From Methanomassiliicoccales archaeon (lineage in GTDB: Archaea > Thermoplasmatota > Thermoplasmata > Methanomassiliicoccales > JACIVX01), in NCBI GenBank assembly GCA_014361295.1, contig JACIVX010000001.1, forward strand, positions 1,710,359 to 1,774,358: a stretch of DNA of 64,000 nucleotides. Direction: 5' to 3'. The notes beneath the pieces were generated by a model. The model had not been told where the DNA came from. It did no database searches and saw only the letters and a list, made by a program, of their open reading frames with translations. Positions 1 to 7,968 of the stretch are shown here, one piece after another. The position numbers and the translations under genes are program-made. Every line of letters begins with the position of its first letter. Positions within the stretch are counted from its first letter, which is position 1.

Positions 1-522
1 GAGAATGGAGAAAGAAGGAAACAGAATGAGAGTAAATATCCGCGGGTCTCAACCACGCCTGAAAACATCAGAAGAGGACTTTCGAGCATCGAGGAGAAAT
101 CGCTTGGTGCATTACATAAGGCAGGCAGTACGTCATTGGTCGACGTGATTGAATACGCCGAGTGACCTAAGAAGAAGGGCTTGATTTCAATGGATTCCCC
201 AGGACGTGAGATCGAGGTTGTTTCTGGCTTTATGGCAAGGGGGTGCTCAGGTGGTCGTGTTCTCAACGAGTCTCGATGCCCCCCATTCGGTCTTCCCGTT
301 GAACCGATGACGAAAGTGACAGGCAATCCAAGGACTGCGTCGGAGAGAGAAGACGACATCGATGTTGATGCTTTCGATGTCATCGAAGTCGCTGGGATCA
401 TAGAGACTGCCGGCAAGAGTATCTACGATGAAATCCTTGCTGCGGTTTCAGGAAAACTCGTTGAGGCGGAGATATTTGGCTACAGCTTTGTCGATATCTG
501 GAGAATCGGGCTAATACTATGA
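1..522 (+). pseudogene. UxaA-family (altronate/sulfolactate-type) hydro-lyase, C-terminal remnant
   Basis: Frame 1 is open from the left edge and matches the C-terminal half of the UxaA/altronate dehydratase family: a GLSSIEEKSLGAL block, an EYAE-PKKKGL block, SMDSPGREIEVVSGFMARG, VTGNPRT and a tail ending near KSIYDEILAAVSGKL. The frame is broken by an in-frame TGA at 163-165, in the middle of a conserved stretch. Around 240-300 the expected GAQVVVF-type segment is found only in the +1 frame (GAQVVVFST), after which the reading returns to the first frame. There are thus at least one stop and two compensating shifts. The 5' part lies outside the window. Family members dehydrate sugar acids or split sulfolactate; which substrate this copy used cannot be told. 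Sequencing error is possible, but three lesions in 300 bases favour decay. Confidence 0.8.
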
Positions 523-808
523 AACTTATTTCTCCCCTGCCTTGATAATTAGTCATGAAACGGAGAACCGATTTTTCGAACTGTCTGGTTAAACAGAAGA
601 TGTTCCGAAACTCTCTCTTTATCGGAATTTTGATCGTTGATTTGCCGTGCTCCTTTTTGGCATAACACGATAAAACACTCATGAGTGCGTTGTTCCCTTT
701 CGTTCTTTTCATTAGGCTAGGTCCTAAATTGACTACCTGTGCCCTATCGATCCATTCTATTCTTGTGGAAACACTTATTTCGCCCCACCCCATAACTGTG
801 CGACAATC

Positions 809-3088
809 ATGGCCAACAAAGAAGGCTCGGGGCCGTCAAGCGTGGAGGTCACATTGCGAAGGGACCTCGGACTCTTGGAAGTTTTAATGATAGGAATCGG
901 GCCTAATATCGGCTCGACGATTTTCGTTCTTGTTGGCATCGCTATCGGCATCGCGGGCCCTGCAATCCTTCTTGCTCTCGTTCTCAACTTTTTTATTACG
1001 CTTCTCACGGCGATGTCGTATGCCGAACTTTCAAGCGCTTTTCCAGAAACGGGCGGCGGGTACCTGTGGATTAAGGAAGCGCTCTTTCCTCCGATGGGTT
1101 TCCTAGGCGGATGGATGTCGTGGGTTGGTCATTGCATCGCATGCGCTGTTTATGCGTTGGGCTTCGGCCTCGGGGTCAGCGCACTCTTCGCCCAATACGG
1201 CATCTCTTTTTTCGGCATCTCTTCTGAAATGATATCGAAGCTCTTCGCTGTCGGAATCTCGGTCTTCTTCATCTTTCTCAATTACCGCGGTGTGAAGGGC
1301 GCCGGGAGATCTGAGGTCATTATTTCGGTCATGCTCATTGGTATCATTGGGATCTACATGATGTTCTGCATTATCGCATTGTTGAACGGTAATGGAGTAC
1401 AAAACGCGTTTGAGCCTTTCATCCCAATGGGCTACATGAGCATCGCGACCTCAATGGGTTTTACTTTTATGGTTTTCGAAGGATACGAAGTTATTTCGCA
1501 AACAGGTGAAGAAGCGAAGAATCCCGAGAAAACTGTTCCACGCGCAATGTTTCTTTGCATCACGATCAGTGCAATTCTTTTCATCGCGATAACGGCGCTG
1601 ACGATCGCGGTTATGGGCTGGGAATCGATTGCCCAATTGGCCGCCGTTGGAAAAGGGCAAGATGCACTCGTCGTCGCCTCTCAAAAAGTCGTTCCCGTTC
1701 TCGGCGGGGCTCTTATATCAGGAGGTATCATTATCGGTTCGATCGCCGCTGTAAATTCTGTGATTTTTTCATCTTCGCGCGTTTCTTTTGCAATGGGACG
1801 TGACGGCAATCTTCCGACTTTTTTCGGAAGACTTAGCCGCAAGCATCATACGCCCTCTGTTGCCATATTCCTCAGTGGTGCCATTATCATATCTGTTTCA
1901 GCCTTCTTGCCAATCACTCAGGTTGCTGCGGTTGCCGATATACTGATTTTGCTTCTTTTTATCTTTGTTAATATTTCGGCAATTGTATTAAGGTGGAAAA
2001 GGCCGGACGCGAAAAGACACTTTCTCACTCCTCTATCTCCAATTATACCCCTCATCGGGATTGGGACGAAGGTCTTTCTGGCTGCTTCTTTATTTAATTT
2101 TGAACCTCTTGCATGGTATATTGCCCTTGCAGTGATTTACTCTGGACTTCTCATTCATTACTTTGCAAAGGGGCGAAAAGAAATCGAGAAAATCGAAGTT
2201 CCAGCTAGATTGTTACTGACACCGGAGGAGCTGAGAAAATTTAGGGTTCTGATACCCGTTGATGATGTAAGGAATGTTGGGCTAATCGATCTGGGATGTA
2301 TTGTTGCTGCGAAGAATCACGGAGAAATTCTTCTCACCAACATTGTCGAGGTCCCGACTGCCGTCCCTATTGACGCGGTTGACAGGAAAATCGTTGAGGA
2401 AAGAACGAAAATGCTGGAGAAACTCAAAGTCTACGCCGAGCTGAGAGGTGTTCCGACTCGGGCGCTTGTTTCCGTGTCCCACGATATTGTCACCGCGATC
2501 ATCGACACCGCGAAGGAAGAAGCGGCCAACATGATCATTCTCGGTTGGAAAGGATATACAAGAACGAAGAAGAGGATTTTCGGGAGAAAATTGGATGACA
2601 TCCTGAGAGGAACGCCTTGCGACGTGATTGTGATGAGAGATGAAGAGAAACTGAGGCCTGAGAACATTTTGGTTCTATCGGGTGGACTATGGCACGTGAG
2701 CAAGGCGACAGAAATTGCTGCAGAGATTGCAAGGGTAGGGGCTGCGAGAGTCACAATACTCAATGTCATCGTGGACGAACGCTACCGACTGAAGGCAATA
2801 GAATATTCCAAGCGGCTGATGGAAATAGTTAAATCTGCTGGGGTACAAGTGATCACAAAAGAGATCAGGCCAGAAACGATTATTGGGGGCGTCGTTGCAG
2901 AGTCGATGGATTATGATCTCCTTGTGATCGGCGTTAGCGCGAGAAGGCGCTGGAAGAAGTTTGTCTTCGGACCAACTCAGGACAAAATCGTTCAAAATGC
3001 GAAATGCCCTGTGCTCATTTACGAGAGGGTGGCAAGCAGAGAACCAACGGAACGCCCCACTGAATCAGATGAGCGAAAGGAAAATTGA
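809..3088 (+). CDS. APC-family amino acid permease fused to two UspA domains
   Basis: Residues about 20-455 form a polytopic membrane transporter of the amino acid-polyamine-organocation superfamily. The first membrane segment carries the family signature GPNIGSTIFVLVG, and the chain has the hydrophobic pattern of about 12 helices. Residues about 478-610 and 620-745 are two tandem universal-stress-protein domains on the cytoplasmic side; the first shows a USP-like nucleotide loop (GWKGYTRTKKRIFG), the second GVSARRRWKKFVFG. Archaea often carry APC permeases with such USP tails, which are thought to sense nucleotides and tune transport. The substrate cannot be read from sequence. The ATG at 809 places the arginine-rich segment RRDLGLLEVLMIGIG directly before helix 1, as is usual. 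The gene stands alone on the plus strand. Confidence 0.9.
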   Translation: MANKEGSGPSSVEVTLRRDLGLLEVLMIGIGPNIGSTIFVLVGIAIGIAGPAILLALVLNFFITLLTAMSYAELSSAFPETGGGYLWIKEALFPPMGFLGGWMSWVGHCIACAVYALGFGLGVSALFAQYGISFFGISSEMISKLFAVGISVFFIFLNYRGVKGAGRSEVIISVMLIGIIGIYMMFCIIALLNGNGVQNAFEPFIPMGYMSIATSMGFTFMVFEGYEVISQTGEEAKNPEKTVPRAMFLCITISAILFIAITALTIAVMGWESIAQLAAVGKGQDALVVASQKVVPVLGGALISGGIIIGSIAAVNSVIFSSSRVSFAMGRDGNLPTFFGRLSRKHHTPSVAIFLSGAIIISVSAFLPITQVAAVADILILLLFIFVNISAIVLRWKRPDAKRHFLTPLSPIIPLIGIGTKVFLAASLFNFEPLAWYIALAVIYSGLLIHYFAKGRKEIEKIEVPARLLLTPEELRKFRVLIPVDDVRNVGLIDLGCIVAAKNHGEILLTNIVEVPTAVPIDAVDRKIVEERTKMLEKLKVYAELRGVPTRALVSVSHDIVTAIIDTAKEEAANMIILGWKGYTRTKKRIFGRKLDDILRGTPCDVIVMRDEEKLRPENILVLSGGLWHVSKATEIAAEIARVGAARVTILNVIVDERYRLKAIEYSKRLMEIVKSAGVQVITKEIRPETIIGGVVAESMDYDLLVIGVSARRRWKKFVFGPTQDKIVQNAKCPVLIYERVASREPTERPTESDERKEN

Positions 3089-3310
3089 TCGTTAAGAGGT
3101 AAAGAAGTCGAGTCAACATAAAATCAGCAAGGTTGATTCATGGAGTAGGTGCTTTGAAGATGTTTTCGATGAGTGAATGACCAAATTTAAGTGGTGGCGT
3201 TTCAAAATTTTTTGATATGACTGCGAATTTTTCATCAAGCGGGCTCTGAAAGATTCTTGTCTGATCATCAAGGTCTGTACACACTGGGAAGATAGAAAAT
3301 GTGAGCAACA

Positions 3311-3342
3311 ATTGTATTAATGCCCTAGGTATGTAATACAAT
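3311..3342. promoter_or_regulatory. Perfect 9-bp inverted repeat over the promoter of the DUF429 operon
   Basis: ATTGTATTA (3311-3319) and its exact reverse complement TAATACAAT (3334-3342) are separated by 14 bases. The right arm ends three bases before the GTG start at 3346. At the usual archaeal spacing the TATA element of a short-leader transcript would fall in the left arm, so a protein bound here would block initiation. The same 9-mer ATTGTATTA occurs in the divergent palindrome at 37642. Operator function is inferred. Confidence 0.45.
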
Positions 3343-3345
3343 ATT

Positions 3346-4056
3346 GTGTATTTCATCGGTATCGATCTTGGATGGAAAATGAATCCCCCACGAGAAAGGG
3401 GGACGGCTCTTTGCACTCTGAGTTCTCGAGGTCAAGTTGAAAAAATTGAGCTCGTAACAACCGATGAAGAGATCATCAATGAAGTGACCTCGAAGAATCA
3501 TATTTGGGTAGGGATCGATGCTCCGCTCATTATCCCAGATCATAATAAATTGAGGAAATGCGAGAAAACACTTTTCTCAAGAGGCATTAGACTCCTTCCA
3601 ACGAATCGCCTTTTCTTCGAACGGAAATTTGGTGGTTGCCGTGGGGAAATTCTTGCATCAAAATTGCTATCGCATGGCTTCAGGTTTCCCGATCAATTGT
3701 CTAGTGAGGATAGGATCTTGTTTGAAGTTTATCCTTACGGTTTACTCTATATCATCACACATGGAAAGGTCCCTTCATACAAAAAAGGCGGTGAATACAA
3801 GAGACGCGAACATGCCCTTCGGGCTCTTCATCTCGCAAGTCAATGGGAGCCTTCATTAGAAATTCCTTCAGAATTGAAAGATGAAATCAATCGCGTGCCT
3901 AGAAGAGATCTGACTGGTGTGGCGGACAAGATTGATGCACTTCTCAGCGCACTATGCGTGTATTCGCATTGGATAAATAGGGGGCGTCGCACTGAGTCTA
4001 TCGGAGATAATGACGATGGTTTTATTATTCTTCCAAGGCAGGAGGCGATCGATTGA
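3346..4056 (+). CDS. DUF429 family protein (predicted RNase H-fold nuclease)
   Basis: A 236-residue protein of the DUF429 family. It starts with the acidic FIGIDLGW strand and has a second acidic strand GIDAPL near residue 65, a FEVYPYG block, and a C-terminal VADKIDALLSALCVY helix. This layout is typical of the ribonuclease H/actin-like fold, and DUF429 members are predicted nucleases of unknown target. The start is a GTG at 3346; the sequence GIDLG follows at once, so little is missing. The stop overlaps the next gene by four bases, so the two are probably co-translated. An inverted repeat precedes it. The biochemical function is not established. Confidence 0.8.
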   Translation: MYFIGIDLGWKMNPPRERGTALCTLSSRGQVEKIELVTTDEEIINEVTSKNHIWVGIDAPLIIPDHNKLRKCEKTLFSRGIRLLPTNRLFFERKFGGCRGEILASKLLSHGFRFPDQLSSEDRILFEVYPYGLLYIITHGKVPSYKKGGEYKRREHALRALHLASQWEPSLEIPSELKDEINRVPRRDLTGVADKIDALLSALCVYSHWINRGRRTESIGDNDDGFIILPRQEAID

Positions 4057-4778
4057 GAATGTCGGATGATGCAAACCTTGAAGCGATTGTAACTGCGGTC
4101 GGTAAGAACTACGGTTACGATCAGATTAAAGCACAGTTCTATCCATTCAAAGAATTGAAGAGCACTTGGAAAAGAAATGGATCGCAGCTCTCTCTTCGTG
4201 TCTCAGATTATCTACGGTTGGCAGATGAAGAGGTTATCGAGGATTTTGCCTGCTCACTCTTTTGCAGAATGAAATCGAGAAACAGGAGGGAACTGTACGG
4301 AGAGGCATTCAAAAACTGGATTCAATCGAAAGAGTTTGTTGAAAAGAATCGCCCGATCTACCTTCAGCGTAGTAGGAATCTCAAGTTATCACCATCAGGA
4401 TCGACCTTCAACTTGGATGAGATTCGACACCAACTTGAGGAAACCGGACTTATCAAAAACTCATCAGATGCGTATCTTACATGGACGATCAACGGTAACA
4501 GAAATCGCGTGGGATGTTGCAGCGTTATCATGAAAGTGATAGCGATCAGTTCCGTGCTGGATTCACCATCTGTACCATCGGTTGTTCCTGCTTATGTTCT
4601 TTACCATGAAATGCTGCATCTGGAGATGAGTTCTGAGCATCTTCTCACTGGGCATGGATCAGAGTTTAGAAGGCGAGAAAAAATGTTTCCAAAATGGAAT
4701 GAGGCAGAACTTTGGTTGAAGAAAATTGCCAGAGAGAGAATGACTTCTGGAAATATGTCATTGACTCGGGATGTTTGA
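4053..4778 (+). CDS. SprT-like / M48-type zinc metalloprotease domain protein
   Basis: A 241-residue soluble protein. Near residue 184 it carries YHEMLHLE, a HExxH zinc-metallopeptidase motif, followed 12-18 residues later by GHGSEFRRREKMFP, which resembles the third-ligand region of SprT/YgjP-like peptidases. The N-terminal half (residues 1-130) is rich in basic and aromatic residues and not clearly assigned. SprT-like proteases act on DNA-protein crosslinks in other organisms; the role here is unknown. A GGAGG at 4040-4045 fits the TTG at 4053 (4-bp overlap with the upstream stop); the ATG at 4059 is the alternative. It sits in one run with the DUF429 and OB/HD genes. Confidence 0.75.
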   Translation: MRMSDDANLEAIVTAVGKNYGYDQIKAQFYPFKELKSTWKRNGSQLSLRVSDYLRLADEEVIEDFACSLFCRMKSRNRRELYGEAFKNWIQSKEFVEKNRPIYLQRSRNLKLSPSGSTFNLDEIRHQLEETGLIKNSSDAYLTWTINGNRNRVGCCSVIMKVIAISSVLDSPSVPSVVPAYVLYHEMLHLEMSSEHLLTGHGSEFRRREKMFPKWNEAELWLKKIARERMTSGNMSLTRDV

Positions 4779-4803
4779 ATGAAATGAATTGAGGTGTAGG
4801 CAC

Positions 4804-5784
4804 ATGGAAATTAAGCAGTTGAAAAAGCGATTCATTAAAGATCTCGTTGTTGGCGAAGAGGTTGACGATCTTTTTTCAATCAAGTACAAGAAACCGCCCC
4901 GTCGCTATGCAGGAGGTTTTATGTTCGAATTACGTATCTCTGACAGAACGGGCCAGATGAATTTGAAATACTGGGGAACAGGCAATGAAGAGACAATCCG
5001 GAAACTCTACGATAGCCTCAAGAACGGCGACGTGATTAGAGTGCAAGGTATCGTGTGCGAATACAAGGATGTCATGGAGATCGGCGTGAATGCTGAGACT
5101 GGCGACTCCATCGTCGTTGTTCAACCAGGCTTTTACGACATAAGAGATTTTGTTGCAGTTAGCGACAAAGACCCAGATCAAATGATGTCGACTCTCAACT
5201 CTTTCATAAAGAAAGTTGAGAATTCGTTTCTTCGATCCCTTCTATCATTCTTTTTTTCGGACGAATCGTTTGTGGAGAAATTTAAGCATGCGCCAGCTTC
5301 TATCTCGATCCATGGTCACTGGGTGGGCGGATTGCTTGAACATACATTGCGGGTCGCACAAATATGTGAATTTCAGTCAAAACTGTATCCAAATCTCGAT
5401 CGCGACCTGCTCATTGCTGGCGCGGTACTTCATGATATCGGAAAGATCGGGGAATATCGGATCAAAACGAGTATCGAGGAAACAGACGATGGCATGCTTC
5501 GTGGTCATCTCGTCATTGGCGCGGAAATGGTTTCGAAGGCATGTGGTTCCATTCCCGAGTTCCCAGAGAATCTCAAGCTCAAGATTTGTCACATCTTGTT
5601 GAGTCATCATGGGAAACCCGAACTCGGATCGCCAAAGATCCCGATGTTTCCCGAAGCCATAGCTGTTTCACTCGCTGATGACATGGATTCTCGCATTGAG
5701 CAGTATATCAGGATAAAGGAGGAAGCGGCAACGGAGGATAATTGGTTCTGGAGTAAGAGACTTGGATCAATCTATCTCCGCTAA
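4804..5784 (+). CDS. OB-fold / HD-domain phosphohydrolase (YhaM-like 3'-5' exoribonuclease family)
   Basis: A 326-residue protein. Residues about 15-115 form an OB-fold nucleic-acid-binding domain (FELRISDRTGQMNLKYWG). Residues about 160-310 form an HD metal-dependent phosphohydrolase, with H in GGLLEHTLRVA, the HD pair in VLHDIGK (residues 210-211), LLSHHG and a final ADDMDSRI. OB followed by HD is the YhaM/CBF1 arrangement, a 3'-5' exonuclease acting on RNA and single-stranded DNA. The ATG at 4804 has GAGGTG eight bases upstream; a TTG at 4789 in frame lacks such a site. The gene ends in a 4-base convergent overlap with the Cys-cluster gene. It is a probable third member of the operon starting at 3346. 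Confidence 0.85.
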   Translation: MEIKQLKKRFIKDLVVGEEVDDLFSIKYKKPPRRYAGGFMFELRISDRTGQMNLKYWGTGNEETIRKLYDSLKNGDVIRVQGIVCEYKDVMEIGVNAETGDSIVVVQPGFYDIRDFVAVSDKDPDQMMSTLNSFIKKVENSFLRSLLSFFFSDESFVEKFKHAPASISIHGHWVGGLLEHTLRVAQICEFQSKLYPNLDRDLLIAGAVLHDIGKIGEYRIKTSIEETDDGMLRGHLVIGAEMVSKACGSIPEFPENLKLKICHILLSHHGKPELGSPKIPMFPEAIAVSLADDMDSRIEQYIRIKEEAATEDNWFWSKRLGSIYLR

Positions 5785-6053
5785 CTCTTGTCCTCTATCT
5801 CGAAATAATAGGAACACCTCGGGAGTCCCTTTAGTTGATCTGGATGCCACGGGAATGCAGCACAGAATGGTGGCCTTCGGGAGTAGATCGTGCATGTCCA
5901 TTCGCCGCCGATCAATGCAAGAAATTGACACTGTCCGTTTTCAGGCAGACCATTCTCGGCATAGAATTTCTTCGCTTCTTCATCGATCTCGAATCGCGGC
6001 TTGCAACAATCGCCGCAGCGATTGCAAACACCCCTCCTGATATATCGTGCCAC
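5781..6053 (-). CDS. YkgJ-family cysteine cluster protein
   Basis: A 90-residue protein with the YkgJ/UPF0153 zinc- or iron-cluster pattern: CNRCGDCC near the N-terminus, then GQCQFL, WTCTIYSRRPPFC, FPWHP and a last Cys (LPRC). Seven or eight Cys in fixed spacing imply a bound metal or Fe-S cluster; the biochemical role of the family is not known. The start is a GTG at 6053 with AGGAGG lying inside the next codons, so a slightly later start is possible. An in-frame stop just upstream excludes a longer form. It converges on the OB/HD gene with a 4-base overlap. If transcribed from the TATA box at 6351-6360, the structured RNA at 6127-6330 would be its 5' leader. Confidence 0.8.
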   Translation of the reverse strand: MARYIRRGVCNRCGDCCKPRFEIDEEAKKFYAENGLPENGQCQFLALIGGEWTCTIYSRRPPFCAAFPWHPDQLKGLPRCSYYFEIEDKS

Positions 6054-6126
6054 CGATTACCCACATGACCTCATAGAATTTGTTTTTTTTCCAGAAAGAA
6101 TTCGAATGAATGCTGATTGAAAAGAT

Positions 6127-6330
6127 GTTCCCCAGCCCTAACAGATTGGATCATCGCAGGGAAACACCCGTCTCACCACACTGACCCAGGCTGGGGTTTG
6201 TTGAGTACCGGGGTTGGTCTCCAGTCATGACCCGATGTCGCATCGTCGTTCCTGGAGCGACCCATTTTAACGATACTCTGTCCACCCGAAGATTTTTGGG
6301 AAAAATCCGTTCCCGACCTCTTCGGGCATT
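6127..6330 (-). ncRNA. Candidate structured non-coding RNA or long structured leader
   Basis: This 300-base gene-free gap contains three nested perfect helices. CCCGAAGA (6285-6292) pairs with TCTTCGGG (6319-6326) and encloses GGGAA/TTCCC (6298-6302 / 6310-6314). CTCCAG (6219-6224) pairs with CTGGAG (6252-6257) and encloses CGATG/CATCG (6233-6237 / 6241-6245). CCCCAGCC (6130-6137) pairs with GGCTGGGG (6189-6196), extended inward by TGGATCA/TGACCCA with one mismatch. On the minus strand a TATA-like box (6351-6360) would place the start at about 6330, right at the first helix. The conserved SRP RNA helix-8 and RNase P core motifs were looked for and not seen. The strand is inferred from the promoter position. 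Confidence 0.45.
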
Positions 6331-6350
6331 TGTATCTATTATCACATGGA

Positions 6351-6360
6351 TATTTAAATT
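6351..6360. promoter_or_regulatory. Bidirectional TATA-like element
   Basis: TATTTAAATT is nearly palindromic and can serve as a TATA box both ways. Towards the left it would start the candidate structured RNA near 6330. Towards the right it would start the NTPase transcript near 6385, about 35 bases before its ATG at 6421. Assigned from sequence and spacing only. Confidence 0.45.
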
Positions 6361-6420
6361 TAGGTGTCCGCTAATTTACAATTAGTTGGTGTGATATCGC
6401 AACACCCCGATGTGATTCCA

Positions 6421-6975
6421 ATGGCGAGCGACTTTAAGATCAAGAAAAACTTTTTGATCACAGGACCGCCAGGTATCGGCAAGACGACTGTGATCACAAA
6501 AGTTGCAAAAACTCTTGAAAGCGAATGCGGTGGATTCTACACAACCGAGGTGAGAATAAAAGGAATCAGAAAAGGATTTAAGATCATTACATTGGATGGA
6601 ATGAGCGGGATCCTTGCTGATGTCTCCTTGTGTAATGCGCCAAAAGTTGGCAAATATGGCGTCAATCTCGAAGACATTGAACGGATTGCAGTTGCTTCCA
6701 TCGAGAAGGCGATGATAACTAAGAAGATCGTGATCATCGATGAGATTGGAAAGATGGAAGTTTTATCGCCGTCATTCAGATGTGCAGTGATCGCTGCACT
6801 TGACTCTTCCAAGCTTGTCGTCGGCACGATTCCAGAGAAAGGCGATCCATTTTTCAACAAGATTAGGGAAAGAGAGGATGTCGAGATTCTTGTTGTTTCC
6901 TTCAACAATCGTGATGATCTACCCGATTTCATTCTTCAACGACTGCGAAAGTTTTTATCTGCCGACGATCAATAG
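6421..6975 (+). CDS. THEP1-type nucleoside-triphosphatase
   Basis: A 184-residue P-loop protein of the NTPase_1 (THEP1) family. The Walker A motif is GPPGIGKTT at residues 15-23; Walker B is VIIDEIGKME; further family blocks are GGFYTTEVR and a late GTIPEKGDP. THEP1 enzymes hydrolyse ATP, GTP and other NTPs in vitro; the cellular role is not known. The ATG at 6421 puts the first beta strand directly before the P-loop, as in relatives; a GTG at 6364 in the same frame would add 19 residues and lie upstream of the predicted transcription start. The next gene follows after seven bases, so the two are probably co-transcribed. Confidence 0.85.
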   Translation: MASDFKIKKNFLITGPPGIGKTTVITKVAKTLESECGGFYTTEVRIKGIRKGFKIITLDGMSGILADVSLCNAPKVGKYGVNLEDIERIAVASIEKAMITKKIVIIDEIGKMEVLSPSFRCAVIAALDSSKLVVGTIPEKGDPFFNKIREREDVEILVVSFNNRDDLPDFILQRLRKFLSADDQ

Positions 6976-6982
6976 AAATTCG

Positions 6983-7939
6983 ATGACCATTTTAGTGGGT
7001 TGCAGTGGCTGGTCATACGATGATTGGGTTGGAAGGTTCTATCCCCTTTATCTAGCGAAGAGGAAGGAGGAATGGCTACGATATTACGCCCAGTTCTTTA
7101 AGACCGTAGAAATCAACAGCACGTTTTACAGGCCGCCAAGCGAATTTATCGTACGGTCATGGATCTCGAAAGCATCATCCCTCGGTGAATTTGAGTTCTC
7201 TGTCAAGCTGCCACAGCTCATCACTCATGATTCGCTCGTCAACGGAAAGATTGAAGCCGCGGGTCGACAGGCCCGATCCTTCGAGGAAATTTGCATTGCA
7301 CCACTTGCAAAGGAGAACCTCATGGGTACTGCTCTCATCCAATTATCTCCGTATTTCAAGTACAGTTCTGATTCGATTTTATCGCTATCTTCATTTCTCT
7401 CATCCATCGCCTACGATCGATACCGGTACGCCATTGAGTTCCGTCATAGGTCGTGGATCGACGATTCTGGAAATCAAATCATTGGAGAGGTGACCGATCT
7501 TCTCAAGAAATTTAACGTCGCAATGGTCATCGTAGATGGACCTGGATTTCCTTTCACGGATCAATTAACATCATATCATTCTTATATTCGATTTCACGGC
7601 CGGAACTACGATATCTGGTTCGATGGCGAAAAAGAAGATGACTTCCGCATCAACCGTTACGATTATCTTTATTCAGAAGACCAGCTAAAACCCTGGGAAG
7701 AGAGAATAAGAAAAATACAATTGGAGACAAAAGAAATCCGCGTCTATTTCAACAATCACGGTAGTGCAAAGGCCGTTAAGAATGCACTGCAGATGATGGA
7801 CCTTCTTTCGATACCTCATCGTGAAAAGGAAGTGCAGGTGCAAAACCAAATGAAGTTGGGTACATTTAATTCCACTCATTATTTGGATGAATCCGAGATG
7901 AATCACAACTTTCAAATATCAAGATCCAATAGGGCCTAG
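6983..7939 (+). CDS. DUF72 family protein (YecE-like TIM-barrel)
   Basis: A 318-residue DUF72 protein. The family opening GCSGWSYDDWVGRFYP is at residues 6-21, followed by the VEINSTFYRPPS block, FEFSVKLP, YAIEFRHRSW, YIRFHGRN and YFNNHGSAKAVKNA. Solved DUF72 proteins are TIM barrels of unknown activity; genetic context elsewhere hints at nucleic-acid or Fe-S chemistry, but nothing here shows this. The ATG at 6983 is chosen because it places the conserved GCSGW close to the N-terminus; the frame is open upstream, but that extension is only the shadow of the NTPase gene. The C-terminal 50 residues, after the barrel, are polar and poorly conserved in appearance. Confidence 0.85.
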   Translation: MTILVGCSGWSYDDWVGRFYPLYLAKRKEEWLRYYAQFFKTVEINSTFYRPPSEFIVRSWISKASSLGEFEFSVKLPQLITHDSLVNGKIEAAGRQARSFEEICIAPLAKENLMGTALIQLSPYFKYSSDSILSLSSFLSSIAYDRYRYAIEFRHRSWIDDSGNQIIGEVTDLLKKFNVAMVIVDGPGFPFTDQLTSYHSYIRFHGRNYDIWFDGEKEDDFRINRYDYLYSEDQLKPWEERIRKIQLETKEIRVYFNNHGSAKAVKNALQMMDLLSIPHREKEVQVQNQMKLGTFNSTHYLDESEMNHNFQISRSNRA

Positions 7940-7968
7940 TCCGGCAACACCAAGCAGGGAGTAGTGAG

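Noticed and set aside
398-793. 131-codon minus-strand frame
   Set aside because: Largely overlaps the UxaA remnant, which has clear homology on the plus strand; composition is not protein-like.
3138-3300. Minus-strand frame downstream of the permease gene
   Set aside because: No start of its own apart from a long overlap with the DUF429 gene; no family similarity.
6127-6196. 70-base hairpin followed by ACA, as in archaeal H/ACA guide RNAs
   Set aside because: The two stem halves abut on the 5' side, so a two-sided pseudouridylation pocket cannot form.
6151-6345. 64-codon frame on the minus strand inside the 6.1-6.3 kb gap
   Set aside because: No family and no protein-like pattern; the base-paired helices of the RNA candidate explain the sequence better.
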